NCBI RefSeq assembly: GCF_001559595.1
Contig: NZ_LNTY01000034.1
Coordinates: 558,001-622,000, forward strand
Reading direction: 5' to 3'
DNA: 64,000 nt
Source: Enterovibrio coralii
GTDB lineage: Bacteria > Pseudomonadota > Gammaproteobacteria > Enterobacterales > Vibrionaceae
Translations under genes and position numbers: made by a program
The notes under the pieces: generated by a model
Told to the model about the DNA's origin: nothing
The model's database searches: none
The model's input: the letters and a program-made list of their open reading frames with translations, nothing else
Shown: positions 17,096 through 24,390 of the stretch, piece after piece
Layout of the letters: each line of letters starts with the position of its first letter
How positions within the stretch are numbered: position 1 is the stretch's first letter

Positions 17096-17908
17096 TTATT
17101 TCGACAGTTCAGCTGCGGTATCGACAAAGATACCTTGAATGTCTTTCGCTTCGCGCTCTGTTTGACCGCCGTGCTTCAAAAATGCAGCGATAATGTTCGC
17201 CGTTTTTTGTTCTTTGGCGCGCTCCAAGAAGTAACGCAATTCTAGCTCTGCACCTGTCTCTTCATTGACGATGGAGGTTTGGATGATGTCTTTGTACATC
17301 ACGATATCGCGCACTTCGAGTGAAGAAATCACAGATATAACCGTTTCCAAAAACGCGTCCATCTCTGATTGTGGTACGAACTGAGTAATGATGTTGCGAG
17401 CTTCCGCTTCCTGAGCGGTAAAGTCGTTACCAAGCAGCAGTGCTTGAAGTGCTTTGTTTTTGCCCATTCTTCGAGCAAATTGGACTGCTCCTTGACCGCC
17501 TGTTGGAATGTTCACGTGAATTTCAGGTTGAGCAAACGCCGCGTTTTCTGTGCCATACGCTAGGTCACATGCCATCACAAACTCATTACCACCGCCACGG
17601 GCCACGCCATCCACCGCAGCGATAGAGACTTGTTTCATCGCTTTGATGTTCGCAATCATGTGATTGAATTCGATAGAGGCAGATTGACCACCTTGCGTGC
17701 CATTAATTACGTTCAAGTCCAAATGTGCGAGGAAAAACGATTCGTGCGCTGATTTGAATACCACCACTTTCGTGTCGCGATCATCTTCTAGCGACAACAC
17801 AAATGCGTTGATTTCATTAATAAGATCGATGGTTAGCACGTTAACTGGCGCGTTGTTGATAGTGACGGTTGCAATGCCGTTGTTCTTTTCGATGTTGAGC
17901 TTTGTCAT
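17096..17908 (-). CDS. Enoyl-CoA hydratase/isomerase (crotonase) family protein
   Basis: 270-residue member of the crotonase superfamily, which uses two backbone amides as an oxyanion hole for CoA thioesters. The block V-D-G-V-A-R-G-G-G-N-E-F-V-M-A-C-D-L near residue 100 is the signature region. The usual second catalytic glutamate position reads Q-P-E-I-H-V-N-I-P-T-G-G, so one acidic residue is kept. N-terminal I-N-N-A-P-V-N-V-L-T is typical. Specific substrate unknown. Divergent from the LysR gene at 18038, its likely regulator. Confidence 0.85.
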   Translation of the reverse strand: MTKLNIEKNNGIATVTINNAPVNVLTIDLINEINAFVLSLEDDRDTKVVVFKSAHESFFLAHLDLNVINGTQGGQSASIEFNHMIANIKAMKQVSIAAVDGVARGGGNEFVMACDLAYGTENAAFAQPEIHVNIPTGGQGAVQFARRMGKNKALQALLLGNDFTAQEAEARNIITQFVPQSEMDAFLETVISVISSLEVRDIVMYKDIIQTSIVNEETGAELELRYFLERAKEQKTANIIAAFLKHGGQTEREAKDIQGIFVDTAAELSK

Positions 17909-18037
17909 AGCCGTTTCCTCTGAATGTTAGGGAGAAGCGCGTTTGCGTTTCATGTGGCTACTTTAAAACTGTGATAGGGTTAGAAAAATAATCATATTGG
18001 CATCATATTGGTGCCCAAATGGCAACAAAGGTTACTT

Positions 18038-18982
18038 ATGGACTTTCCAAGTCGCCTCCTCCTGCTGTTAGAAGTGGTTGAGCTGGGCTCGTTTACCAAA
18101 GTGTCTGAGCAGAAAAACGTCGATCGCTCTGTTATTTCAAAACACATTTCGCGTCTAGAAGATGAGCTCGGGGTGCGTTTGTTGAACCGAACGACACGCT
18201 CCTTGTCTTTGACAGCAGCGGGCAATGAAATGGTCAATCAGGCGCGACAGCTTCGTTCGCTTCTGAATGAAACAGAACGATTGGCGCAAAATTATCACGC
18301 AGAACCTCGCGGGCTTCTTCGCATTACAAGCTCTTCGATGTTCGGGCGGCAATACGTTCAGGACGCAATATGTGTTTTTCAACAATCCTACCCTGAGGTC
18401 GATTTTGAACTGAGGCTTGAAGACCGTGTCGTGGATATGGTGAAAGAAGGGTTCGACATTGGCTTTCGCATCGGCAAGCCGAAGAACTCTAGCTTGATAA
18501 CGCGAAAGATTGCCCGAAGTCGTGTGCTGATTGTTGCTGCACCTTCGTTTATTGAAAAACATGGTGAGGTGACAACGCTAGCACAATTGGAATCGCTACC
18601 TGCGACGATTTATACCGGACCGGGGTTGATGATCGATAAGTTTGGATACCGAGATGCTGACGGACAGCTACAGCATTTCCAATTGAATGGCAGTTACAAG
18701 GTCAATGATGTGGAAATGGTGGTAAAGAGTGTCGTTGCCGGTAACACCTTGGCCGTTGTCACGGCGCAAATGATTCAAAACGAAATCTTAGAGGGCAAAC
18801 TCGTGCCAATTATGACGCACTTAGCGCTTGAAGACTTCGGCACGTTTTACGCTGTTTACCCTCACAGAGATGCGCCGATAAAAACCAAGCTCTTTATCGA
18901 CACATTGAAAGCGGTTGTCGGAGAGGAAACGCCAATATGGGAGAAGAATATCCCTGGGTTTGAAACGTTATATCAAGGCTAG
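18038..18982 (+). CDS. LysR-family transcriptional regulator
   Basis: 314-residue regulator from ATG 18038 (an upstream TTG at 18008 is less likely). N-terminal winged helix: S-F-T-K-V-S-E-Q-K-N-V-D-R-S-V-I-S-K-H-I-S-R-L-E, then L-L-N-R-T-T-R-S-L-S-L-T, the standard LysR wing. The effector domain runs from residue 90 onward and contains the I-G-F-R-I-G-K-P type segment of the AaeR/DmlR-like group. Divergent from the crotonase-family gene, with 129 bases between. Confidence 0.9.
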   Translation: MDFPSRLLLLLEVVELGSFTKVSEQKNVDRSVISKHISRLEDELGVRLLNRTTRSLSLTAAGNEMVNQARQLRSLLNETERLAQNYHAEPRGLLRITSSSMFGRQYVQDAICVFQQSYPEVDFELRLEDRVVDMVKEGFDIGFRIGKPKNSSLITRKIARSRVLIVAAPSFIEKHGEVTTLAQLESLPATIYTGPGLMIDKFGYRDADGQLQHFQLNGSYKVNDVEMVVKSVVAGNTLAVVTAQMIQNEILEGKLVPIMTHLALEDFGTFYAVYPHRDAPIKTKLFIDTLKAVVGEETPIWEKNIPGFETLYQG

Positions 18983-19010
18983 TTTGAAGTGCTCAAGGCC
19001 CCAGCGGGGT

Positions 19011-19439
19011 TCACTTCGCAGTTAAACTGCTGACCATCTTTTCCAGTACATTCTGGAACACCTTCATTTCGTCTTCTGACACGTCGCTTGTGATCTGCTG
19101 CCACATCTTTTTATCGATGTCAGATATCTTAACGAGGATTGCCTGACCACTTTCCGTCACGCGTAAGCATTGGCTGCGTTTGTCTTCAGGGTTAGGTTCC
19201 TTCAAAACCAAGCCAGCGTGTAATAATGTGTTCAGAAGGCGGGTTACTTGTGCCTTATCTCTGTCTAACGCGTTTGCGATATCTACCGCGGTACAGTGTG
19301 GTTTGTGCGCAATGATCTTCAACACGCGCACGTTCATCGGGGCAATACCCAAGTCCAAATTCTCAATATTTTCTTGGACGTTACGCTTCAAGCTATGAAC
19401 CAATTTGAACAGTGTGTCTGGTGCTTTGGTGGCAGACAT
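19011..19439 (-). CDS. MarR-family transcriptional regulator
   Basis: 142-residue winged-helix regulator. Recognition helix region D-I-A-N-A-L-D-R-D-K-A-Q-V-T-R-L-L-N, then the wing P-N-P-E-D-K-R-S-Q with the conserved D-x-R. It is divergent from the DUF3861 gene at 19600, and a perfect 15-bp inverted repeat lies 24 bases before its start, so it is expected to repress itself and the DUF3861 gene. Ligand unknown. Confidence 0.9.
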   Translation of the reverse strand: MSATKAPDTLFKLVHSLKRNVQENIENLDLGIAPMNVRVLKIIAHKPHCTAVDIANALDRDKAQVTRLLNTLLHAGLVLKEPNPEDKRSQCLRVTESGQAILVKISDIDKKMWQQITSDVSEDEMKVFQNVLEKMVSSLTAK

Positions 19440-19462
19440 AAGCGATGACCTTTAGAAATGTA

Positions 19463-19504
19463 GTTGACAATATCAACCAAATAATTATAGTTGATATTGT
19501 CAAC
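19463..19504. promoter_or_regulatory. Inverted repeat, probable MarR operator
   Basis: Arms GTTGACAATATCAAC (19463-19477) and GTTGATATTGTCAAC (19490-19504) are exact reverse complements with a 12-base spacer. Each arm is also a half-palindrome, GTTGA...TCAAC, so two MarR dimers could bind side by side. It lies in the divergent promoter of the MarR and DUF3861 genes. Confidence 0.75.
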
Positions 19505-19599
19505 TTAATTGATGGCGGTTGCAAGCCTGAAAGATGAACCTGTCGTTGAGTTGAATTTGCGTGTGACCGCTGTACTCAAATATTAACGAGGTAAACCCT

Positions 19600-19905
19600 A
19601 TGATCCCGAAGATTCAAAGAGAAAAGCAGTATCGCATTACGATTGAAGAAGTCGGTGTTGAACAGGGAGAGACGCTGCAATTTGACTATCAAGATCGTGA
19701 AAACGTGTTCAAGATTGTTGAAAAGCTCAAGCAGGGAAGTGGCTTAGAAGCAGATACCGCAACCAGAGTTGGTGTTGCGCTGCGCTTGCTGGGACCGGTG
19801 ATGATGCACAACCGTAAGCATCCGCTGTTTTCAGATTTCATGCCGCACTTCAAAAGCTTCATGACGAATTTGAAGCGAAAAGTGAAAGAAAGCACGTCTG
19901 CGTAA
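19600..19905 (+). CDS. DUF3861 family protein
   Basis: 101-residue cytoplasmic protein. The pattern Y-R-I-T-I-E near the start, F-K-I-V-E-K in the middle, then V-G-V-A-L-R-L-L-G-P-V-M-M-H-N-R-K-H-P-L-F-S-D-F with F-K-S-F-M-T-N-L-K at the end fits the DUF3861 family, which has no known biochemical role. It has a good ribosome site (GAGGTAAA) and is probably repressed by the divergent MarR protein through the 15-bp inverted repeat. Confidence 0.75.
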   Translation: MIPKIQREKQYRITIEEVGVEQGETLQFDYQDRENVFKIVEKLKQGSGLEADTATRVGVALRLLGPVMMHNRKHPLFSDFMPHFKSFMTNLKRKVKESTSA

Positions 19906-19953
19906 GATCTCTTGCAGAAAACACTCGCACAACCACTTAGACATTCTAAACAG

Positions 19954-19986
19954 GCACCTTTGGCTAAGCACTAAAGGTGCTTTTTT
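19954..19986 (+). terminator. Terminator after the DUF3861 gene
   Basis: Stem GCACCTTT / AAAGGTGC, 11-base loop, six T. Confidence 0.8.
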
Positions 19987-20047
19987 ATCCCCCAAAAGCC
20001 AAGATTCATCAGCACGAATGAGCTTTTAAAAAAGCCACCAAAATCAC

Positions 20048-20076
20048 TTTACCGATTTCAAACCTGCTGATACATT
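20048..20076 (+). promoter_or_regulatory. Candidate sigma-70 promoter of the leader peptide/methyltransferase unit
   Basis: TTTACC, 17 bases, TACATT. Spacing is ideal and each box matches the consensus at four of six positions. It would start an RNA about 30 bases before the leader-peptide ATG. Confidence 0.4.
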
Positions 20077-20115
20077 CCGCGCGTTATCACTACTCATTGA
20101 AAGGAGGTACTTCGA

Positions 20116-20166
20116 ATGAATCGTAATCATCTAACTAGCCTTAATATGCGTCCTTACGTCATCTAG
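20116..20166 (+). CDS. Probable leader peptide MNRNHLTSLNMRPYVI
   Basis: A 16-codon open frame with a near-perfect ribosome site, AAGGAGGT, 7 bases before its ATG, far stronger than the site of the gene it precedes. Its last third (codons 12-14, C-G-T C-C-T T-A-C) is the 5' arm of a 9-bp helix with bases 20192-20200. Ribosome movement through, or stalling on, these codons would open that helix. The layout is that of a translated attenuator controlling the methyltransferase gene 65 bases downstream. I know of no named leader with this sequence. It could also be chance, but the ribosome site and the exact helix make that less likely. Confidence 0.55.
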   Translation: MNRNHLTSLNMRPYVI

Positions 20167-20219
20167 GATAATTGATACCCCTATTTAGAAGGTAAGGACG
20201 GCAATCTAACTTATTGTCG
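20149..20219 (+). promoter_or_regulatory. Base-paired leader RNA before the methyltransferase gene
   Basis: CGTCCTTAC (20149-20157, inside the leader peptide) pairs perfectly with GTAAGGACG (20192-20200), which contains the SD-like AAGGA. A second hairpin, CGGCAAT / ATTGTCG (20199-20219, one G-U), shares two bases with the first and reaches the possible TTG start at 20214, so the two cannot both form fully. No T-run follows, so control would act on translation, not on termination. Confidence 0.5.
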
Positions 20220-20231
20220 GAATTACGAAAA

Positions 20232-21071
20232 ATGTACAAAAAACTTAACGAAGCAACGTCAAAACCTGTTGTATGGTCAGCTTACACGGCCGATGTACTG
20301 TGGACAGATAGCCACATTGCTAAGCAAATGCTGGCGTTTCACCTGAACCAAGATATAGAAGCAGCATCTCGCTCGTTTCGCTTTATCGATGACTCAGTGA
20401 ACTGGCTGGTTTCTGAATTCGGTCTGAATCAAGATTCGCGAACGATCGATTTTGGCTGTGGACCAGGCCTTTATACACAGCGACTGAAACAACATGGCGT
20501 GGGCACTGTTGTTGGGCTCGACTTCTCACAAAACTCACTGGAATACGCCGCAGAGCAGGCAAAGGTGTCTCACTTAGACATCGAGTACCATCTAGGTAAT
20601 TACCTGAACTACAGCGATTCACGACAGTTTGACCTGATCACGCTGGTTATGTGTGATTTGTGTGCGCTAAGCCCTGAACAACGCTCGACCTTGCTTGCTA
20701 AGTTCAAAACGTTACTAAAGCCTGACGGCGTGATTGCACTTGATGTATACACGACGATTCGGTTTGAAAAACTGACTGAATCTCTGAGCCTGAACAAGAA
20801 TGCGATGAACGGTTTTTGGAGTGCCCAAGACTACTGGTGCATTCAATCAAACTTCTTGTACGAGGCAGAGCGCGTATCGTTGGACAAATATGTTATCAGC
20901 GAAGCGGACCGAGAAAGAACAGTTTACAACTGGCTACAACATTTCACCGTTGACATGTTAAGCCAAGAGCTGGAAACCCATGGATTAGAAATTCGCGCGA
21001 CCTATAGTGATCTGCGCGGCAATCCGTTGGAAGAAGGCGATGAAATGGCGGTGATAATCGGTCACAAGTAA
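20232..21071 (+). CDS. Class I SAM-dependent methyltransferase
   Basis: 279-residue cytoplasmic methyltransferase. Motif I is T-I-D-F-G-C-G-P-G-L-Y-T near residue 80, motif II V-V-G-L-D-F-S near 105, and motif IV F-D-L-I-T-L-V-M-C-D-L-C near 145. It lacks the N-P-P-Y tetrad of N6-adenine methylases and is not an Erm enzyme; a small molecule or protein substrate is more likely. The start is uncertain: ATG 20232 with a weak GGA, or TTG 20214 preceded at 12 bases by AAGGACGG, the sequence held in the leader helix. Preceded by a leader peptide and followed by a terminator, so a single-gene unit. Confidence 0.85.
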   Translation: MYKKLNEATSKPVVWSAYTADVLWTDSHIAKQMLAFHLNQDIEAASRSFRFIDDSVNWLVSEFGLNQDSRTIDFGCGPGLYTQRLKQHGVGTVVGLDFSQNSLEYAAEQAKVSHLDIEYHLGNYLNYSDSRQFDLITLVMCDLCALSPEQRSTLLAKFKTLLKPDGVIALDVYTTIRFEKLTESLSLNKNAMNGFWSAQDYWCIQSNFLYEAERVSLDKYVISEADRERTVYNWLQHFTVDMLSQELETHGLEIRATYSDLRGNPLEEGDEMAVIIGHK

Positions 21072-21089
21072 AAAGCCATGCAATCAAAT

Positions 21090-21115
21090 CGGGGCGAATG
21101 TATCGCCCCGTTTTT
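21090..21115 (+). terminator. Terminator after the methyltransferase gene
   Basis: Stem CGGGGCGA / TCGCCCCG with a 5-base loop and five T. Confidence 0.85.
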
Positions 21116-21247
21116 GTATCTAAAAATCCTCTCGTTCGCCCAATCTCTTCCCTCTTAACTTTCTGTTTGATGGTGTTTATTGAAAATTTTGGAAATTTCA
21201 AACCCCATGTATGCTGGTGGTATTTAGTATCACTTGAGGTTATCGCC

Positions 21248-21454
21248 ATGCTTTTCACCATCATCAGTACAGTAGTGGCATTCTCCGTTGTAGCAACATT
21301 GCTCAGCCCAAACGCACCAGCTTGGCTGCAATGGGTGTCGTGGACTTATATTTTGATCTGGGTTGCGATTGGTTTGTTTGCGATTAACGCAGACAAAATC
21401 GGCAAATGGGCAGACAGAAAGGAATCGGAATTGCGTTCGAAGTTGAATAAATGA
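21248..21454 (+). CDS. Small membrane protein, 68 residues
   Basis: Not assigned to a named family. From ATG 21248 the product has two hydrophobic stretches (about 2-21 and 26-46) and a charged tail, D-R-K-E-S-E-L-R-S-K. An upstream in-frame ATG at 21170 would add 26 residues of poor composition. A TGAGG site lies 9 bases before 21248. Likely an inner-membrane hairpin protein. Confidence 0.55.
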   Translation: MLFTIISTVVAFSVVATLLSPNAPAWLQWVSWTYILIWVAIGLFAINADKIGKWADRKESELRSKLNK

Positions 21455-21547
21455 GCGCAGACTGTGCAGTGAGCACCTGCTCTGCGACTTTAAGAACGAA
21501 TGTATCAATGCGGTCGCGTTGACTCTCTTTTGTTGCTATTTCCCACA

Positions 21548-21574
21548 AAAAGAGGGGGTGTTGAACACCCCCCA
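21548..21574 (-). terminator. Terminator of the minus-strand tpx unit
   Basis: Stem GGGGGTGTT / AACACCCCC with a tiny loop. On the minus strand it is followed by CTCTTTTTG, so it ends transcription from the tpx side. Confidence 0.75.
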
Positions 21575-21611
21575 GAAAAGAAACGAGTCACCGCATGTCA
21601 GGTGCTTTCAA

Positions 21612-21854
21612 TCAGGTGATAGCTGATGTCATTATTTCGATGGATTCGAAATTGTATGTACATCTGCACCACTTGATTTCACGTCTAATACGTTCCAGCA
21701 CCATATTCCTTATGACAGACCTCTTAGCAAGATCAACGAATTTACTTCGAACAAAGAGACAAGTGATGAGGGTATGAAGCTCATCAATATGCTGTCCTTC
21801 TTGTCCGGTTAACGCCTGATACTCGCTAATTAAGTCGGTGATTTGAGTCAACAT
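21612..21854 (-). CDS. Hypothetical protein coupled to tpx, 80 residues
   Basis: Not recognised. The ATG is 6 bases after the tpx stop, and the frame ends 38 bases before a terminator, which argues that it is a real last gene of the unit. The first 30 residues look like an amphipathic helix (I-S-E-Y-Q-A-L-T-G-Q-E-G-Q-H-I-D-E-L); the rest is basic with two cysteines (W-C-R-C). No ribosome site is obvious beyond translational coupling. Confidence 0.4.
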   Translation of the reverse strand: MLTQITDLISEYQALTGQEGQHIDELHTLITCLFVRSKFVDLAKRSVIRNMVLERIRREIKWCRCTYNFESIEIMTSAIT

Positions 21855-21860
21855 AGGCTA

Positions 21861-22358
21861 TTAAAGAAGTGATAGAGCTGCATCGTATGATGGTTCTTCA
21901 GTAATTTCCTTAACAAGTTCACTATAAATAACAATGCCATCTTCATTGAGAACGACAACTGCACGAGAGGCGAGCCCCTCAAGTGGGCCATCAGTAATTG
22001 CTACACCATAGTTTTTGGCAAAATCAGGTGCTCTGAATAAAGATGCCGTCTGTACGTTGTGAATATTCTCTGTTGAGCAGAATCGTTTAGTCGCAAATGG
22101 CAAGTCTGCAGAAACGCAAAGTACAACCGTGTTTTCCTTGTTTGCGGCAACTTCGTTAAATGTTTTCACACTGGTAGCACAAACGGGTGTATCTATGCTC
22201 GGGAAAATGTTGAGCACTAGCTTTTTGCCTTTGAAATCTGCCAACGTAACGTCCGAAAGATCGGCAGTGCATAGCGTAAAGTTTGGGGCCATTTGTCCAG
22301 CAGTAGGTAGGCTTCCTGCAATGGAAACAGGGTTTCCGAAAAAAGTAACAGCTGACAT
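21861..22358 (-). CDS. tpx: Thiol peroxidase Tpx (second copy)
   Basis: Atypical 2-Cys peroxiredoxin, 165 residues, reducing peroxides with electrons from thioredoxin. Peroxidatic C60 (I-D-T-P-V-C), resolving C94 (K-R-F-C) and the third cysteine C81 are present; an extra cysteine is at residue 30. It differs clearly from the copy at 6925-7428 although both keep the G-N-P start and F-P-S-I-D-T block, so these are diverged paralogues or one was acquired. It lies downstream of the protease and lipoprotein genes on the same strand and may be transcribed partly with them; a GGAG site precedes it. Confidence 0.92.
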   Translation of the reverse strand: MSAVTFFGNPVSIAGSLPTAGQMAPNFTLCTADLSDVTLADFKGKKLVLNIFPSIDTPVCATSVKTFNEVAANKENTVVLCVSADLPFATKRFCSTENIHNVQTASLFRAPDFAKNYGVAITDGPLEGLASRAVVVLNEDGIVIYSELVKEITEEPSYDAALSLL

Positions 22359-22477
22359 TTTAGATCTCCTTTTTTTTGCTTTTTATGTTGGGTATTACCC
22401 ACTCGTTATTTTTTCCTAACCGTGACGTTCTTTGTCGTCATGTTTTTTGAATCGAACGTCAGAGGTAAAGGTTTCAT

Positions 22478-23653
22478 TCAAGAAAACGTTGAACGAGACC
22501 TTAATCTACTTGGCGTTTGCTTTTCGCGTCGTATGAACGCGAGCAGCACTAACGCACAAAATGTAACAGTACCCATGGCGCCGCCAGACGCTTCAGGCGT
22601 GCTGGGGCGGGATGGTGTCGCAGTCTTAGGCTTCTCTGGTGAGATAGTTTGTGTGGCACTACTCTTGATAACCGTTGCATCTGGGCAATTCCCAACCATG
22701 CATTGCTCAATCCAGTTTTTGTAAGTGGAAACTTGCGTGTATACAGTAGAGGTTAATCCGCAACGGTACCCGCTTCTGAAATGGTTGCCACCCCAGCTGG
22801 TGATTCCTATCAGGTACATGGTTTTATCCGAAGGGTTTTCCCAAGCCATTGGTCCTCCGGAGTCTCCCCGACAGGCACCAATCTGGTGAGTAGGGTCATT
22901 TATGGCTGAACCTTTTGCACCTGCGCAGATAAACGCATTTTCGTCGTTGAGCATATTGGGAATGTAAGCACCGCTATTTGCAAACTCATTGAACTCCTCC
23001 TGACACTGCCCATCAGTAATGGCATAGGTATGAACCGACTGGAGTTTGTCCAGCATTACGAATTTGCTAACTTTCGGGTTGATGTGTCCATAGCCACTGA
23101 TAAGTTGAGAGGGATTCGGTGAGCGTTTTGTATTCTCTGCAATCGAATCGTAGTCCTCCTGTACTTTGTGCGATGCTAGTGCAATTGCTTTTGCTGGCTT
23201 TGACACGGAGTTGTGGAGCTCAATTAAAGCAATGTCGCTATACATATCATTGCTGTTTTTATCCCAGGCTTTGTGGATGTAGACAGTTTTGGCCTGAACC
23301 GCACGTTGTTTGAACTCTGGGTCACCTTTGTCAGCGACTCCAGTTGAAATATAAACATCATCTGCGGTTTCAGGGTTCATCTTATAAAGGTTGGCAATCT
23401 TTATATCCATGCAGTGTGCTGCAGTTAGTACCCATTTCGCTTCGCCACTGTCGATGTCTTCAATGACAGTGCCGCCGCAAACTGATGGAATGCCAAGCGC
23501 ATAACTCTCTACATAAGCCTGCCAAGGAACATCCCGAATATCGGTATCGCTGCCATTTAAAATGTAAGCAGAAGCGTTGCCTTGTGCGGCAAATGCTTGG
23601 GTGTGAAAAAGCGAAGCCAATGCCAGTGACAAGGGCCAAATCAACTTATGCAT
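22478..23653 (-). CDS. Secreted trypsin-like serine protease with GlyGly-CTERM anchor
   Basis: 391-residue chymotrypsin-fold protease (family S1). Signal peptide ends near residue 23 (A-F-A). Catalytic triad: H80 in V-L-T-A-A-H-C, D140 in S-D-I-A-L-I-E-L, S265 in C-R-G-D-S-G-G-P. The C-terminus has a proline/threonine-rich linker, then G-G at 357-358, a hydrophobic span and R-R at 375-376, the GlyGly-CTERM sorting signal cut by rhombosortase and tied to type II secretion in Vibrio relatives. The tail of about 15 residues after the basic pair is longer than usual. Seventeen bases after the lipoprotein gene, probably the same operon. Confidence 0.9.
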   Translation of the reverse strand: MHKLIWPLSLALASLFHTQAFAAQGNASAYILNGSDTDIRDVPWQAYVESYALGIPSVCGGTVIEDIDSGEAKWVLTAAHCMDIKIANLYKMNPETADDVYISTGVADKGDPEFKQRAVQAKTVYIHKAWDKNSNDMYSDIALIELHNSVSKPAKAIALASHKVQEDYDSIAENTKRSPNPSQLISGYGHINPKVSKFVMLDKLQSVHTYAITDGQCQEEFNEFANSGAYIPNMLNDENAFICAGAKGSAINDPTHQIGACRGDSGGPMAWENPSDKTMYLIGITSWGGNHFRSGYRCGLTSTVYTQVSTYKNWIEQCMVGNCPDATVIKSSATQTISPEKPKTATPSRPSTPEASGGAMGTVTFCALVLLAFIRREKQTPSRLRSRSTFS

Positions 23654-23670
23654 AAATACTCCGGAGATAC

Positions 23671-24324
23671 TTAGTTCAGCGGTTTAGAAAGTGAAACGTT
23701 GTCGCGTGATTCCAGTTGATTCGCATGTATCGCATCGACTTTTCCAGCAAAGCTTTGGCTGCATTCATAGATGGCAGTGTTCCAGACTCTGGCTAGAAAG
23801 GCTTTGAATGACGTGGCCGTTAAGCTGTCGAATGGCATCAAAAAATGAGAGGTTGTTTCACTGCCATTCATCTCATCACGAAAAGCACAACTTTCACTCC
23901 CAGATAGAAGAAGATTCTTGTCGCTATCGTAAAGCTTGAAGCTCACACTCGCAGTTGCATTACTTTCACCGAAAACTGTTCCTGGAATTGTCATTGAGTT
24001 ATCTTCCAGTAGATATTCAACCGTGTAATTCGCTTGTTTAAGGGTGCTAACTTCATCAGAGGTGACTGTATTAACTGAATATCCGTTTTCCTCAAGTGCT
24101 AACTGTGTTTGATGAGCAATAGATGAATAAAAATCAAACTCAAAATGTTGGATGTCGTATTGCTCAATGCTTTCTTTATTATTGTTTTTAATATCAGTTA
24201 TTAGATTGATGGATGCTTTGCAATCGTTGCCACAGGTAGAGACGTTACTTTGGTTATTTAGATGTACGCTATGTGTACAAGCAGTAAGCAACATCGCAGC
24301 AGCTAAGTAAAAAAGTGTTCGCAT
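23671..24324 (-). CDS. Putative lipoprotein, 217 residues
   Basis: Lipobox L-T-A-C places the lipidated cysteine at C16 after a short hydrophobic signal, from ATG 24324. The residue after the cysteine is T, so outer-membrane sorting is expected. The mature part has three more cysteine-containing spots (C-G-N-D-C, S-C-A, Y-E-C) that could form disulfides. No family recognised; the layout, with repeated beta-like strands, recalls YajG-type or LptE-like lipoproteins, but this is weak. It lies between an outer-membrane barrel gene and the protease gene on the same strand. Confidence 0.65.
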   Translation of the reverse strand: MRTLFYLAAAMLLTACTHSVHLNNQSNVSTCGNDCKASINLITDIKNNNKESIEQYDIQHFEFDFYSSIAHQTQLALEENGYSVNTVTSDEVSTLKQANYTVEYLLEDNSMTIPGTVFGESNATASVSFKLYDSDKNLLLSGSESCAFRDEMNGSETTSHFLMPFDSLTATSFKAFLARVWNTAIYECSQSFAGKVDAIHANQLESRDNVSLSKPLN

Positions 24325-24351
24325 GATTGATAAGTCTTTGATAGTTGGAAA

Positions 24352-24382
24352 GGGGGCTTGAACTAAAACTGTATAAGCCCCC
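24352..24382 (-). terminator. Hairpin between barrel and lipoprotein genes
   Basis: Perfect 8-bp stem GGGGGCTT / AAGCCCCC with a 15-base loop. On the minus strand it is followed by only TTTCC, so it probably reduces rather than stops read-through into the lipoprotein and protease genes. Confidence 0.5.
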
Positions 24383-24390
24383 AATATTCG

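Noticed and set aside
18990..19010. CCCCAGCGGGG hairpin after the LysR gene as a terminator
   Set aside because: Very short stem with no T-run.
20232..21071. Methyltransferase as an Erm-type rRNA resistance gene because of the leader peptide
   Set aside because: It lacks the N-P-P-Y-type tetrad of N6-adenine methylases and the Erm sequence pattern; only the control layout is similar.
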